A DNA stretch of 64,000 nt, taken from Snodgrassella alvi_G. GTDB lineage: Bacteria > Pseudomonadota > Gammaproteobacteria > Burkholderiales > Neisseriaceae. The stretch spans positions 1 through 64,000 of the forward strand of contig CAMLCH010000002.1 in assembly GCA_946478525.1 (NCBI GenBank), given 5' to 3'. This document shows, piece after piece, positions 26,229 through 35,997 of this stretch. Every line of letters begins with the position of its first letter. Positions within the stretch are counted from its first letter, which is position 1. Made by a program: the position numbers and the translations under genes. The notes below the pieces were generated by a model. The model was not told the DNA's origin, ran no database searches, and saw nothing but the letters and a program-made list of their open reading frames with translations.

Positions 26229-27716
26229 ATGAGCCGTGAAATTTTGCTACTTGCTGAAGCTTTGGCGAGTGAAAAAAATGTAGATACAGAAGTAGTATTT
26301 AGTGCATTAGAGTTTGCTTTAGCCAGTGCAGCCAAAAAGAAAACTGAACGTGAAAATATGGATGTACGCGTATCAATTGATCGCCATACAGGAAATTATA
26401 GTAGTTTTCGTCGTTGGTTGATTGTGGCTGATGAAGACTACACTTATCCTGATATTCAAAAAACCATTGAAGAAATTCAGGAAGAAATACCGGGTACGAC
26501 TATTCAGGTTGGAGAATATTATGAAGAGCCAATTGAAAATGTCGAGTTTGGTCGTATCGGTGCCCAGACTGCCAAACAGGTAATTTTACAGCGTATCCGT
26601 GACGCAGAACGCGAACAGATTCTGACAGAATTTTTGCAGCGTAAGGATAGTTTGGTTCTCGGAACCATTAAGCGAGTAGAGCGCCATGGTGCTATTGTGG
26701 AAGTGGGTCGTCTGGAAGCTCTATTGCCTCGCGATCAGATGATTCCGCGTGAAAACTTCCGTAATGGAGATCGGGTACGTGCTTTATTTTTACGGGTAGA
26801 TCAGATTGGTAACCGCAGTCAGGTCGTTTTAACCAGAATTTCTCGTGAATTTCTGTTGAAACTGTTTGAGCTGGAGGTGCCTGAAATTGAAGATGGCTTG
26901 CTGGAAATCAAAGAGGTAAGCCGTGATCCGGGACTACGAGCTAAAATTGCTGTTAAATCCAATGACACTCGTATTGATCCACAAGGTACTTGTATTGGTG
27001 TCCGTGGTTCACGTGTCAATGCAGTAACAGAAGAACTGGCTGGTGAGCGTATTGATGTAGTGCTGTGGTCTCCGGAAACTGCTCAGTTTGTTATTAATGC
27101 TTTAAGCCCAGCTGAAGTAACGAGAATTCTGATTGATGAAGATCATCATTCAGTCGATGTTATTGTTGCTGAAGATCAGCTGGCTTTAGCGATTGGTCGA
27201 GGTGGTCAGAACGTTCGTTTGGCTGCAGAGTTAACCGGATGGCAACTGAACATCATGACTGTCGAGGAAGCGCAGGAACAACATGAAGCTGAGGATAAAG
27301 CTCTGCGCGAGTTGTTTGTTAATAATCTCAGTGTTGATGAAGCTGTGGCCGAAGTACTGGTACAAGAGGGCTTTACTAGCTTAGAAGAAGTAGCCTATGT
27401 CCCTGTGCAGGAAATGCTGGAAATTGATGGTTTTGATGAAAATACAGTAAATGAATTGCGCAATCGTGCTCGTGATGCCATCTTGACTCTAGCAATTGCC
27501 TCCGAGGAGCAATTGGAGCATATGGATGAAGATTTGAAAAATCTGGACGGGGTAGATCAGGAAATGCTGCACGACTTGGCTAACGAAGGTATTAAAACTC
27601 GTGACGATTTAGCCGAACTTTCTGTAGATGAACTGATTGAAATTACGGGTATTGATGAAGAAACCGCCAAGAAAGTGGTGATGGCTGCACGCGCCCACTG
27701 GTTTAACGAAGCATGA
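26229..27716 (+). CDS. nusA: Transcription termination/antitermination factor NusA
   Basis: RNA polymerase-binding factor for pausing, termination and antitermination. The 495-residue protein has an N-terminal RNAP-binding domain (1-125) and S1 (about 135-200, LGTIKRVERHGAIVEVG). Two KH domains (about 230-345) include PQGTCIGVRGSRVN and the AIGRGGQNVRLA loop. Two C-terminal acidic repeats cover about 360-490. It follows rimP by 46 bases with an AAGGAG site. Confidence 0.96.
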   Translation: MSREILLLAEALASEKNVDTEVVFSALEFALASAAKKKTERENMDVRVSIDRHTGNYSSFRRWLIVADEDYTYPDIQKTIEEIQEEIPGTTIQVGEYYEEPIENVEFGRIGAQTAKQVILQRIRDAEREQILTEFLQRKDSLVLGTIKRVERHGAIVEVGRLEALLPRDQMIPRENFRNGDRVRALFLRVDQIGNRSQVVLTRISREFLLKLFELEVPEIEDGLLEIKEVSRDPGLRAKIAVKSNDTRIDPQGTCIGVRGSRVNAVTEELAGERIDVVLWSPETAQFVINALSPAEVTRILIDEDHHSVDVIVAEDQLALAIGRGGQNVRLAAELTGWQLNIMTVEEAQEQHEAEDKALRELFVNNLSVDEAVAEVLVQEGFTSLEEVAYVPVQEMLEIDGFDENTVNELRNRARDAILTLAIASEEQLEHMDEDLKNLDGVDQEMLHDLANEGIKTRDDLAELSVDELIEITGIDEETAKKVVMAARAHWFNEA

Positions 27717-27726
27717 GGGTACGCGA

Positions 27727-30624
27727 ATGAGTAATCAAATAACGGTAGAACAATTTGCTTCCGAGCTGCATTTATCAACTGCACGGTTGCTGGAACAATT
27801 AGCTGAGGCTGGGGTACATAAAAAAGCAGCTTCAGATAAACTGACATCTGCAGATAAAAAGCAGTTACTGGTGTATCTGAAACAATCTAATGGTAGTAAT
27901 CCTACCAGTACGATCACTTTAAATCGAAAGAAACCTGCTGAAAAAAGTACGGTTGCAGGTGTTGAGGTTGAAATGCGTCGGCGTCGTCGTGTTGCTATTG
28001 CGCCGGAAGAATTAGTTGAAGAAACTGAACAGGTAAAAGCTGAAACGCCGGTTGAAAATGTTGCTGCAGAAACTGAAGCAGAAAAGCAGGCTAAATTAGC
28101 CGCTGCGGCCGAAGCAGAAGCTAAACGTCGCGAAGAATCTGCAGCAGCTGCAGCAGCTGAAGCGGCTCGTCTGAAAGCAGCAGCCAGCAAACCAGATCAG
28201 AAACCAAAACAAGATGTTGAGCAGGCTAAAGTGGTAAAACAGGAAGTAAAACAGGAAAAAGTTGCAGCTGCAAACAATAACCAGACTGCAACAGGTGGCA
28301 ATAAGGCACCTGAGAAGCAGGAACAGCATAAATCCAAACGTAATCGTAACAATAAGAGTGCCAAAAAAATTGATTTGGCAGCACTGGTTGCGGAGGCGTC
28401 TAAACCAATTATCAGCCCTGAAGAGCAGGCTCAGCGAGACGAAGAGGCTCGTCGTGCTGAAGCAATGCGTGCACATCGGGAAATGTTGTTGAAACAAAAA
28501 CAGGAACGACAGGCACGTCGTGAAGCGGCCAAACAACAGGCTATTGAAGAAGCTAAGGCGCCCAGTGAGCAAAAAGCGGCTGAAGTCCGTTCTGCTAAAC
28601 CGACTGAGAAAAAATCTGTTTCCAGTACGCCAGTTAAAGCTAATGAAAGTACTTCAGAAAATCCGAGCCGTCGTAAAAAAGAGGATCAGCGTCGCCAGCG
28701 TGAAGATGATATGCCTAAAGGTAAATCAGCACGTGGCGGCAAAAATCGTCGTTCCTCAGATGCGGTTAATGTAGATGAAAATCGCAGACGGGGGGGTAAA
28801 AAAGGTGGTAAAAAACAGCTTAAGCTGGAACCGAATCAACACGCGTTTCAGGCACCAACTGAACCAGTTGTGCATGAAGTGCTGGTACCTGAAACCATTA
28901 CTGCTGCTGAACTAGCACATAAAATGGCTGTTAAAGCCGCAGAAGTAATTAAAACGCTTATGAAGATGGGTATGATGGTTACCATCAACCAATCGCTAGA
29001 TCAGGAAACAGCGCTGATCGTAGTTGAGGAGATGGGACATATCGGTAAAGCTGCTGCCACAGATGACCCAGAAGCATTTTTGGACGAAAATGAAACTGTG
29101 GTTGATGCTGAAGCCATATCTCGCCCACCTGTTGTTACCGTTATGGGTCACGTAGACCATGGTAAAACTTCATTGCTGGATTATATTCGACGTGCTCGTG
29201 TGGTTCAGGGTGAAGCAGGCGGTATTACTCAGCATATCGGTGCTTATCATGTTGAAACACCGCGTGGTGTTATTACGTTCTTGGATACGCCGGGACATGA
29301 AGCGTTTACTGCTATGCGTGCTCGAGGTGCACAGGCAACAGATATTGTGATTCTGGTTGTGGCTGCTGATGATGGTGTAATGCCTCAGACCATTGAAGCC
29401 ATCGCGCATGCTAAGGCTGCTAAAGTTCCATTGGTAGTGGCTGTCAACAAAATTGATAAAGAAGGCGCTAATCCGGAACGTATCCGTCAGGAATTAACTG
29501 GACATGAAGTAGTACCGGATTCATGGGGTGGTGATGTCCAGTTTATAGATGTTTCCGCCAAACAGGGTACTAATATTGATGCCCTGCTAGAAGCAGTACT
29601 GCTGGAAGCTGATGTATTAGAGTTGAAAGCACCAGTAGATGCACCGGCTAAGGGTATTGTAGTGGAATCGCGTCTGGACAAAGGGCGTGGTGCAGTGGCT
29701 ACTTTGCTGGTACAAAGCGGTACCTTACATAAAGGTGATGTATTGCTGGCTGGTACTGCTTTCGGGCGCGTACGTGCCATGGTTGATGAAAATGGTAAAA
29801 CCATCGAATCAGCTGGTCCGTCTATTCCGGTTGAAATACTTGGATTATCTGATGTGCCTAATGCCGGAGAAGATTTTATTGTACTGGCAGACGAGAAAAA
29901 AGCCCGTGAAATTGCTTTGTTCCGTCAGGGTAAATATCGTGATGTGCGTTTGGCTAAACAGCAGGCAGCCAAACTTGAAAACATGTTTAATAATATGGGT
30001 GATAATCAGGCACAAAGTCTGCCAATTATTATCAAAGCTGATGTGCAGGGTTCATATGAAGCACTGGCTGGCAGTTTGAGAAAATTGTCCACCGACGAAG
30101 TACGTGTAGATGTATTGCATAGTGGTGTAGGTGGTATAAGCGAATCTGATGTCAATCTGGCTATTGCTTCAGGCGCAGTAATTATTGGCTTTAATGTTCG
30201 TGCTGATGCAGCTGCGCGTAAGCTGGCCGAGCATGAAGATGTTGAAATTCGTTATTACAATATTATTTACGATGCTATTGATGATGTTAAAGCAGCTCTG
30301 AGTGGTATGCTGGCGCCGGAACAAAAAGAAAATGTTACTGGTATGGTGGAAATTCGTCAGGTCATCACAGTTTCCAAAGTTGGCAACATCGCAGGTTGTA
30401 TGGTAACGGATGGTGTGATTAAACGTGATTCACATGTACGTTTGATCCGCAATAATGTGGTTATTCACACAGGTGAATTGGCTTCACTAAAACGTTTCAA
30501 AGACGATGTTAAAGAAGTTCGTCAGGGCTTTGAATGCGGATTGATGCTGAAAAACTTCAATGATATTTTAGAAGGTGATCAGCTGGAAGCCTTTGAAGTG
30601 GTTGAAGTTGCTCGTAAACTTTAA
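27727..30624 (+). CDS. infB: Translation initiation factor IF-2
   Basis: GTPase that brings initiator tRNA to the ribosome. The 965-residue protein has an IF2_N domain (1-52), then a long low-complexity, Ala/Lys/Glu/Arg-rich linker (about 60-390). A second IF2_N-type domain (about 388-440) precedes the G domain with G1 GHVDHGKTS, DTPGHEAF and NKIDKEG. Beta-barrel and C-terminal domains complete it. The charged linker is long, as in many proteobacteria. It starts 10 bases after the nusA stop. Confidence 0.96.
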   Translation: MSNQITVEQFASELHLSTARLLEQLAEAGVHKKAASDKLTSADKKQLLVYLKQSNGSNPTSTITLNRKKPAEKSTVAGVEVEMRRRRRVAIAPEELVEETEQVKAETPVENVAAETEAEKQAKLAAAAEAEAKRREESAAAAAAEAARLKAAASKPDQKPKQDVEQAKVVKQEVKQEKVAAANNNQTATGGNKAPEKQEQHKSKRNRNNKSAKKIDLAALVAEASKPIISPEEQAQRDEEARRAEAMRAHREMLLKQKQERQARREAAKQQAIEEAKAPSEQKAAEVRSAKPTEKKSVSSTPVKANESTSENPSRRKKEDQRRQREDDMPKGKSARGGKNRRSSDAVNVDENRRRGGKKGGKKQLKLEPNQHAFQAPTEPVVHEVLVPETITAAELAHKMAVKAAEVIKTLMKMGMMVTINQSLDQETALIVVEEMGHIGKAAATDDPEAFLDENETVVDAEAISRPPVVTVMGHVDHGKTSLLDYIRRARVVQGEAGGITQHIGAYHVETPRGVITFLDTPGHEAFTAMRARGAQATDIVILVVAADDGVMPQTIEAIAHAKAAKVPLVVAVNKIDKEGANPERIRQELTGHEVVPDSWGGDVQFIDVSAKQGTNIDALLEAVLLEADVLELKAPVDAPAKGIVVESRLDKGRGAVATLLVQSGTLHKGDVLLAGTAFGRVRAMVDENGKTIESAGPSIPVEILGLSDVPNAGEDFIVLADEKKAREIALFRQGKYRDVRLAKQQAAKLENMFNNMGDNQAQSLPIIIKADVQGSYEALAGSLRKLSTDEVRVDVLHSGVGGISESDVNLAIASGAVIIGFNVRADAAARKLAEHEDVEIRYYNIIYDAIDDVKAALSGMLAPEQKENVTGMVEIRQVITVSKVGNIAGCMVTDGVIKRDSHVRLIRNNVVIHTGELASLKRFKDDVKEVRQGFECGLMLKNFNDILEGDQLEAFEVVEVARKL

Positions 30625-30643
30625 TATTTTTTTTAAGGCTTTT

Positions 30644-30682
30644 AGGCAGCCTGAGCGGAGTTTCAGGCTGCCTGATTTTTTG
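30644..30682 (+). terminator. infB terminator built from an inverted pair of DNA-uptake-sequence-like 12-mers
   Basis: AGGCAGCCTGAG (30644-30655) and the reverse complement of AGGCAGCCTGAA (30662-30673) form an 11-bp stem followed by six T. AGGCAGCCTGAA is the Kingella dialect of the Neisseriaceae DNA uptake sequence. Paired uptake sequences are commonly reused as terminators in that family. rbfA begins soon after, so read-through or a new promoter is needed. Confidence 0.8.
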
Positions 30683-30704
30683 ATTCGGCCTGAAAGGAGT
30701 AGTT

Positions 30705-31076
30705 ATGCGTAAAGCTCAACGTGGCTATGCAAGACAAGATCGAGTAAAAGAACAGATTATGCGAGAATTGGCTGAACTTGTACGAGTTGGTCTTAAAGAT
30801 CCGCGTGCAGGCTTCATCACCATTAATGAAGTGGAAGTAACGCGCGATTATAGTCATGCTGTGGTTTATTATACGGTACTTGATGATGCAACCAAAGCTG
30901 TGACTGAAGAAGCACTGGAACATGCTAAAGGATATTTGCGTAGTGAATTAGCGCGAAGAATTACCTTATATCGAACGCCAGAATTAACTTTTGTATATGA
31001 TGATTCTCTGGAACGCGGTATGAGTATTTCCCATTTAATTGATACCGTAGCAAAAGAAAAACCAATCGAAGATTAA
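30705..31076 (+). CDS. rbfA: Ribosome-binding factor A
   Basis: KH-like 30S assembly factor needed for 16S 5'-end maturation and cold adaptation. The 123-residue protein shows the family features DPRAGFITINEVEVTRDYSHA and the C-terminal FVYDDSLERGMSISHLID. It has a good AAAGGAG ribosome site. It is the last gene of the operon and is followed by a terminator at 31081-31113. Confidence 0.93.
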   Translation: MRKAQRGYARQDRVKEQIMRELAELVRVGLKDPRAGFITINEVEVTRDYSHAVVYYTVLDDATKAVTEEALEHAKGYLRSELARRITLYRTPELTFVYDDSLERGMSISHLIDTVAKEKPIED

Positions 31077-31080
31077 TACA

Positions 31081-31113
31081 AAAGGGTTAGCTAATTGGCT
31101 AACCCTTTATTTT
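31081..31113. terminator. Bidirectional terminator between rbfA and the PEBP gene
   Basis: AAAGGGTTAGC and GCTAACCCTTT form an 11-bp stem with loop TAATTG and T-runs on both strands. It separates the convergent rbfA (plus) and PEBP (minus) genes. Confidence 0.85.
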
Positions 31114-31130
31114 AAGAATTTCTGGTTTTT

Positions 31131-31616
31131 TTAACGACCGTAGTACACAGTGATGGAGGCTTTAGCAATGGTGTGTGCGTTGACCATAAACCCTGTCAGA
31201 CTGGTTGTGGCATTAGCTGGAACGTCAACCTTATCTGTATCAAGTGCATATACAGTAAAAATATAGCGATGAGGTGGATCACCTACCGGAGGATAAAAAC
31301 CGGAATAGCCCAATGTACCCGTATCGTTGGCTAATTGGCGAGCGCCAGCTGGGATTAGCTGCCCATCCTGAGCACCAGCATTGCGTTTTAGCTCGGTTAT
31401 GCTTGCTGGAATATTAATTGCCATCCAGTGCCACCAACCCGCACCGCCTGTTGGTGCGTCTGGATCGTGACATAGAATAGCAAAACTTTTGGTATCAGCC
31501 GGTGCATTTTGCCAAATTAAGGCTGGTGACTGATTATCCTGATCACTTTGATAAGATCGATCAACAGTATCGCCGTTTTTAAATTCTGGACTTGTCAATG
31601 TAAAATTATGTGACAT
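31131..31616 (-). CDS. YbhB/YbcL-type phosphatidylethanolamine-binding-like protein
   Basis: Cytosolic protein of 161 residues from the PEBP/RKIP-like family. The ligand-pocket motif DPDAPTGGAGWWHWMAINIP and the later GDPPHRYIFTVYALD are diagnostic. The function of bacterial YbhB proteins is not established. The start follows AAAGGAATCTT. It is a stand-alone gene with a shared terminator. Confidence 0.88.
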   Translation of the reverse strand: MSHNFTLTSPEFKNGDTVDRSYQSDQDNQSPALIWQNAPADTKSFAILCHDPDAPTGGAGWWHWMAINIPASITELKRNAGAQDGQLIPAGARQLANDTGTLGYSGFYPPVGDPPHRYIFTVYALDTDKVDVPANATTSLTGFMVNAHTIAKASITVYYGR

Positions 31617-31907
31617 AAGATTCCTTTTTAAAATTTAAAATATAAGTTAATTAAAGTTATTGTGAATTAATGATTTTAATAAGTCAATTATTTGCTTGTA
31701 ATTTTTATTGTAATGTCAATACAAATAACTATATTTCTAATAATTTATTTACCATAGAGAGCTAGTAATCAGTAGTTTTAATTAGACCGTAGAAGTAAAA
31801 GATTTATATTGATAAATGGTGTATTAACTTGAACCATTATGGGTTTTTAACAGTATTATTATACTCAATGATATAATAAATAGTTTTTTCAGCTTAAAGG
31901 TTTTCGC

Positions 31908-32627
31908 ATGATGGAGCAATCATTGCCATGGGTTTGTATTCCGGGATTTATGCTCGATGAAACATTGTGGAATGATATGGTTACCTATTTGCCTAAGCAA
32001 CAACCTATCTGTCATAGCTCATTAACTGATGGTGACACCATATCATCTATTGCTGATAATATTGTCAAGCATACGCCGGAGCGTTTTATCTTGCTTGGCT
32101 TTTCTTTAGGTGGCTATGTGGCGCGTTCAATAGCTGCACGATATCCACAGCGAGTAGCAGGCTTGGTGTTAATTGCTACTTCATTACGTGACGATACACC
32201 GGCGCAACGTAAGGCAAAAATAGACACTCTGGAGATTCAGCGCCATTTGCGTTTTCGCGGTATAGGACGTGTTGCTATAGTGAAAACCTTGCGACCGGAT
32301 AATAATAACAATGAAACACTGATTAATCGAATTAGAGCTATGAGTGAGCGTTTGGGATTTGGAGAATTGGAAAAACAATCAATTCTTGATCGTTCTACGC
32401 CAGTTGGGCAGGAAATAAGCTGTCCAACTTTAATTGTTGCAGGGGAAAAGGATCAAATGCGTTCAATGGAAGAATTTCAGGAACTACAGCATTTTATTCC
32501 GCAGGCGCAATCAATTGTTATAGCTAATAGTGGTCATATGATTCCTTTAGAGCAGCCAGAAAAACTGGCTCAGACGATTCAGAAATGGGTGCAGAAAGAT
32601 TTATTGAGTCATACGTATCATTACTGA
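31908..32627 (+). CDS. Alpha/beta hydrolase
   Basis: Protein of 239 residues with the alpha/beta-hydrolase fold. The nucleophile elbow is GFSLGGY (Ser near residue 67). The acid is in VAGEKDQ, and the catalytic His is in NSGHMIPLEQP near residue 210. It resembles small esterase/BioH-like enzymes. The substrate is unknown, and no biotin genes are nearby. It is flanked by long gene-free stretches, so it is probably monocistronic. Confidence 0.8.
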   Translation: MMEQSLPWVCIPGFMLDETLWNDMVTYLPKQQPICHSSLTDGDTISSIADNIVKHTPERFILLGFSLGGYVARSIAARYPQRVAGLVLIATSLRDDTPAQRKAKIDTLEIQRHLRFRGIGRVAIVKTLRPDNNNNETLINRIRAMSERLGFGELEKQSILDRSTPVGQEISCPTLIVAGEKDQMRSMEEFQELQHFIPQAQSIVIANSGHMIPLEQPEKLAQTIQKWVQKDLLSHTYHY

Positions 32628-33079
32628 TTTAAAAGTTGAATTTTTTGGATTGGTGGGTTAATCAAATCTGTTTGTCGATCTAGTATAAATCTGTGCTTAT
32701 TTTATTATATAAAATTACTAATTTGCTTCATTTTGAAAGTTGATTTTAGTTTCAATTAACATTTATTTATTCATTTTATTTTTAAATATTAATTTAAAAG
32801 TTAATCTGTAAAAAATTTTTGAAAATAAATTTAGATTAAAATAATACTCTAATAAAATATCTATCGACTATGATGAGTTTAAGCTTTGAATAAGCTAAAA
32901 AGAATAGCAAATTCTAAAAAAGCTTATTCATTTGCGCTTAAGTGGGGGGATAATGGTAGTGCATGCTTACATGAAACATAATTTATTCATATTTGTTTGC
33001 AAAGATTATTAAATTAGGAATATAAGGTTGATTCTTTAATACATACTGTTTTAAATTTATCCAGATTTGTGATTACCTC
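32628..33079. other. Gene-free stretch with a nested inverted repeat
   Basis: About 450 very AT-rich bases between the convergent hydrolase and SpoIIAA-like genes. It contains a cruciform-capable element at 32888-32929 (GAATAAGCT with AGCTTATTC, and an inner AGAAT with ATTCT). Nothing else could be identified. Confidence 0.4.
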
Positions 33080-33451
33080 CTAAACAATACTTTTACTCTT
33101 TGCTGTACTTTGCTGTAGCCATTTTTCAGCACTATCCACATCATTGAAATATTTAGGATGATACAAAGTAAGAAGATTAGCGACATGAGTACCCAGTCGA
33201 ATCCAGATGTCTGACACTACGACCGCGGTGCGCCCAAAATGGTGAGCGTGTTTCCTGAGAAATCTAAGATGCTCGAGCGCCATATCCACAGTAAAATCTT
33301 TCAGAGCACTTAAATCGAGTAGCAGATCGGGTAAATGTTGCAATTCTCTGTTTTGTAATAGTGCTTGTTCCAGTTTCTGGAAATCCTCAAGTGTAAATTC
33401 GTCATGTAATATTACTTTCAGACCATAGTTTTGGGTGTGGATAGTAATCAT
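33080..33451 (-). CDS. SpoIIAA-like (STAS-fold) protein
   Basis: Cytosolic protein of 123 residues resembling the SpoIIAA-like/STAS-fold family. It has alternating strands and helices with LLLDLSALKDFTVDMALEHLRFL and RTAVVVSDIWIRLG. It ends in a helix containing AEKWL, as in that family. Homologues are poorly characterised. It has no evident operon partners, as both flanks are gene-free. Confidence 0.65.
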   Translation of the reverse strand: MITIHTQNYGLKVILHDEFTLEDFQKLEQALLQNRELQHLPDLLLDLSALKDFTVDMALEHLRFLRKHAHHFGRTAVVVSDIWIRLGTHVANLLTLYHPKYFNDVDSAEKWLQQSTAKSKSIV

Positions 33452-33671
33452 AACTTGCTCTCCGGCAAAATGAGCATTGATGCAATCAATAATTAAATAC
33501 TAAAGATGTATGCTAATGGATAGTTGTATTGATGATATAGTACCTTAACTTTCTGCAAATAAATAGTAAACCTAATAATATTGTCGTAGAGTTACAACTT
33601 TAATCTAGCTTGGAAAAAGAAACAATAAATAGTTTGAGTAGTGTTGAGAATAACTACTTTATTTTAAAGAT

Positions 33672-33702
33672 AAAAAAACAGCATTACTGTAAGAATGCTG
33701 TT
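33672..33702 (-). terminator. Terminator of eno-ftsB
   Basis: ACAGCATT and AATGCTGT form a stem; read on the minus strand it is followed by seven T. It lies about 30 bases beyond the ftsB stop. Confidence 0.85.
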
Positions 33703-33732
33703 GCTGTTTACTTGATAATAAAAATTGTCTAT

Positions 33733-34050
33733 TTAAGGTGTTGCTGGCTCAGTAGGTTCGGCTGATTTCGGTAAGGCTGATGGCGGAGTAAAACGATAAA
33801 AAATTTCACCATTCTCAATATATCCAAGCTTAGAACGAGCCATTTCATTAATCGCATCTTTTCCTTCAGCCAGATCTTTGACCTCGGCTGTCAAAGCTCG
33901 ATTACGTTGAACCAGAACTTCATTATTAGCATTTTGCTTAATGACTTCGTTTTCCAGTCTGATCATGTCATTCCAGCTGCCATGTCCAAACCATAAATCG
34001 TATTGTAAGCCAATCAGTGCCAATAAAAGCACCAACATTACTGACTTCAT
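33733..34050 (-). CDS. ftsB: Cell-division protein FtsB
   Basis: Bitopic divisome protein that works with FtsL and FtsQ. The 105-residue protein has a short cytosolic N-terminus, one membrane helix (about 4-20) and a periplasmic coiled coil (about 28-65, with QNANNEVLVQRNRAL). The conserved ARSKLGYIENGEIFYRF follows, then a Pro/Ala-rich tail. It sits 27 bases downstream of eno, the common eno-ftsB order. Confidence 0.9.
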   Translation of the reverse strand: MKSVMLVLLLALIGLQYDLWFGHGSWNDMIRLENEVIKQNANNEVLVQRNRALTAEVKDLAEGKDAINEMARSKLGYIENGEIFYRFTPPSALPKSAEPTEPATP

Positions 34051-34077
34051 TGCCTTTACCTTATTATCGCAATGTTG

Positions 34078-35361
34078 TTAACTGAGCTGGTAAAATGCTT
34101 TATTACCGGGATAGTAAGCAGCTGTGCCTAATTCTTCCTCAATGCGCAACAATTGATTGTATTTAGCCATACGATCTGATCTCGATAGCGAACCAGTTTT
34201 GATCTGCATGCAATTTGTTGCCACTGCTAGATCGGCAATAGTACTGTCTTCCGTTTCACCGGATCGATGACTCATGACGCTGGTGTAACGATAACGTTTA
34301 GCCAGATCAACAGCTTTCAATGTTTCGGACAAAGTACCAATCTGATTAACTTTTACCAGTAAAGAATTGGCCAGTCCCTGAGCAATGCCTTCACTCAATA
34401 TGGTAGGATTGGTTACAAAGAGATCATCACCAACCAGCTGAATTTTTTGTCCGAGGCGTTTGGTGAGGATTTTCCAGCCTTTCCAATCGTGTTCACTCAT
34501 ACCATCTTCAATTGAGACAATTGGGTACTTGCTAACCAAATCAGCCAAATAATCTACAAATTCTTCGCTGTTTAAATTTAAGCCTTCAGCAGTAAGGTGA
34601 TATTGACCATCTTTGTAGAATTCACTGGATGCACAGTCTAGTGCCAGCACCACGTCTTTTCCGGCCACATAGCCAGCAGCTTCTACTGCTTGCAAAATTA
34701 ATTTTATGGCTTCTTCATGACTGGTCAGATTTGGTGCAAAACCACCTTCATCACCTACAGTAGTTGAAAGACCCTGATTATGACACAGTTTTTTCAAGTG
34801 ATGAAATACCTCAGCACCACATCGTAAAGCCTGACGGAAGGTGTCTGCACCTATAGGCATAATCATGAATTCCTGAATGTCCAGACTATTATTTGCATGA
34901 GCGCCACCATTGATTACGTTCATCATTGGAACTGGCATCGCCATTGGACCAGCGCCACCAATATAACGATATAGTGGTAAACCAGCATCTTCTGCTGCAG
35001 CACGTGCCACTGCCAGTGAAACAGCTAATGTAGCATTAGCTCCCAGCCGTCCTTTATTTTCTGTACCATCCAGATCGATCATGATCTGATCTATATAGCT
35101 TTGTTCGCTGGCGTCAATGCCAATTAATGCCTGTGCTATTTCGTTATTAACGTTTTCAACTGCCTGTAAAACGCCTTTACCCAGATAACGATCTTTATCT
35201 TTATCACGTAGTTCTAATGCTTCTTTTTCGCCAGTAGATGCACCAGAAGGAACTGCTGCGCGTCCCATGACGCCAGATTCTAGTAATACATCGCATTCAA
35301 CTGTAGGATTGCCACGTGAATCCAGAATTTCACGCGCAAAAATATCAATAATTGCACTCAT
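34078..35361 (-). CDS. eno: Enolase
   Basis: Glycolytic 2-phosphoglycerate dehydratase. The protein has 427 residues from ATG 35361, which has GGAG six bases upstream; an in-frame GTG four codons earlier is less likely. It carries the N-terminal FAREILDSRGNPTVE, the metal-binding and catalytic segments (GDEGGFAPN, SIEDGMSEHD, QLVGDDLFVTN) and the enolase signature around LLVKVNQIGTLSET. Length and motifs are normal. It is co-directional with ftsB. Confidence 0.97.
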   Translation of the reverse strand: MSAIIDIFAREILDSRGNPTVECDVLLESGVMGRAAVPSGASTGEKEALELRDKDKDRYLGKGVLQAVENVNNEIAQALIGIDASEQSYIDQIMIDLDGTENKGRLGANATLAVSLAVARAAAEDAGLPLYRYIGGAGPMAMPVPMMNVINGGAHANNSLDIQEFMIMPIGADTFRQALRCGAEVFHHLKKLCHNQGLSTTVGDEGGFAPNLTSHEEAIKLILQAVEAAGYVAGKDVVLALDCASSEFYKDGQYHLTAEGLNLNSEEFVDYLADLVSKYPIVSIEDGMSEHDWKGWKILTKRLGQKIQLVGDDLFVTNPTILSEGIAQGLANSLLVKVNQIGTLSETLKAVDLAKRYRYTSVMSHRSGETEDSTIADLAVATNCMQIKTGSLSRSDRMAKYNQLLRIEEELGTAAYYPGNKAFYQLS

Positions 35362-35755
35362 GCAGATCTCCACGATTTTGTATCAGATATTGTTCAGGTA
35401 CAGCTGAAAACAATGTATTGGCTGATAACAATTGATTGAGTAGGTAGGTTGGCTATTATACCTGTATCAATAAAACTGTGTATGTTATTAGCGTAATTTG
35501 TATAAGTATAGTCAGAAAAATTTATAAATATGTTATCGGAAAGTAATCTATTGCTAATCCTTAAGTAAATTAAAAGCCAAACACTGCCCGTTTACCTAAT
35601 TTTTTACTAAAAATTTTGTCAGCTCTAATCAGTAGATAAAATTTAATTCATTTTCTGATTGAAATAAATTTTTGAGGCGCACATGATTTTTTAATTAAGT
35701 TTAATAGCTTAGCAATTTAGTGGTTTAGAAAATGCGATTATGGGTTAATTTGTAT
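35362..35755. promoter_or_regulatory. Divergent region between eno and tRNA-Ser
   Basis: About 390 AT-rich bases. The eno promoter (minus) should lie here but could not be fixed with confidence. No gene or RNA was seen. Confidence 0.35.
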
Positions 35756-35784
35756 TTGACAGATGATAACTATTTAGGTATAGT
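35756..35784 (+). promoter_or_regulatory. Sigma-70 promoter of tRNA-Ser
   Basis: Perfect -35 TTGACA (35756-35761), a 17-base spacer and -10 TATAGT (35779-35784), ending 15 bases before the mature tRNA 5' end. Confidence 0.8.
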
Positions 35785-35798
35785 GCGCTCTTCTTGAT

Positions 35799-35891
35799 GG
35801 AGAGTTGGCCGAGTGGTCGAAGGCGCTCCCCTGCTAAGGGAGTATATGGGCAAAACCTGTATCAAGGGTTCGAATCCCTTACTCTCCGCCA
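35799..35891 (+). tRNA. tRNA-Ser (anticodon GCT)
   Basis: Acceptor stem GGAGAGT pairs with ACTCTCC, with discriminator G and an encoded CCA (35889-35891). The anticodon stem CTCCC/GGGAG carries loop CTGCTAA, so the anticodon is GCT, reading AGC and AGU serine codons. A long class II variable arm and a T-arm GGTTCGAATCCC are present. Confidence 0.96.
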
Positions 35892-35997
35892 AATTATTTG
35901 GTAAGTAGTTATAATTACTACTACACTATTAAGGCGGTAAATAAATAGGTGCTAGTATAGGTACCGCTTTAAAAATTCGAATTTTAGTAAGACAAAT

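Noticed and set aside
28096..28572. Long open frame antisense to infB (158 residues)
   Set aside because: It is a by-product of the biased Ala/Lys/Glu-rich IF-2 linker; it has a Cys/Phe-rich composition with no domain and lies fully inside a certain gene.
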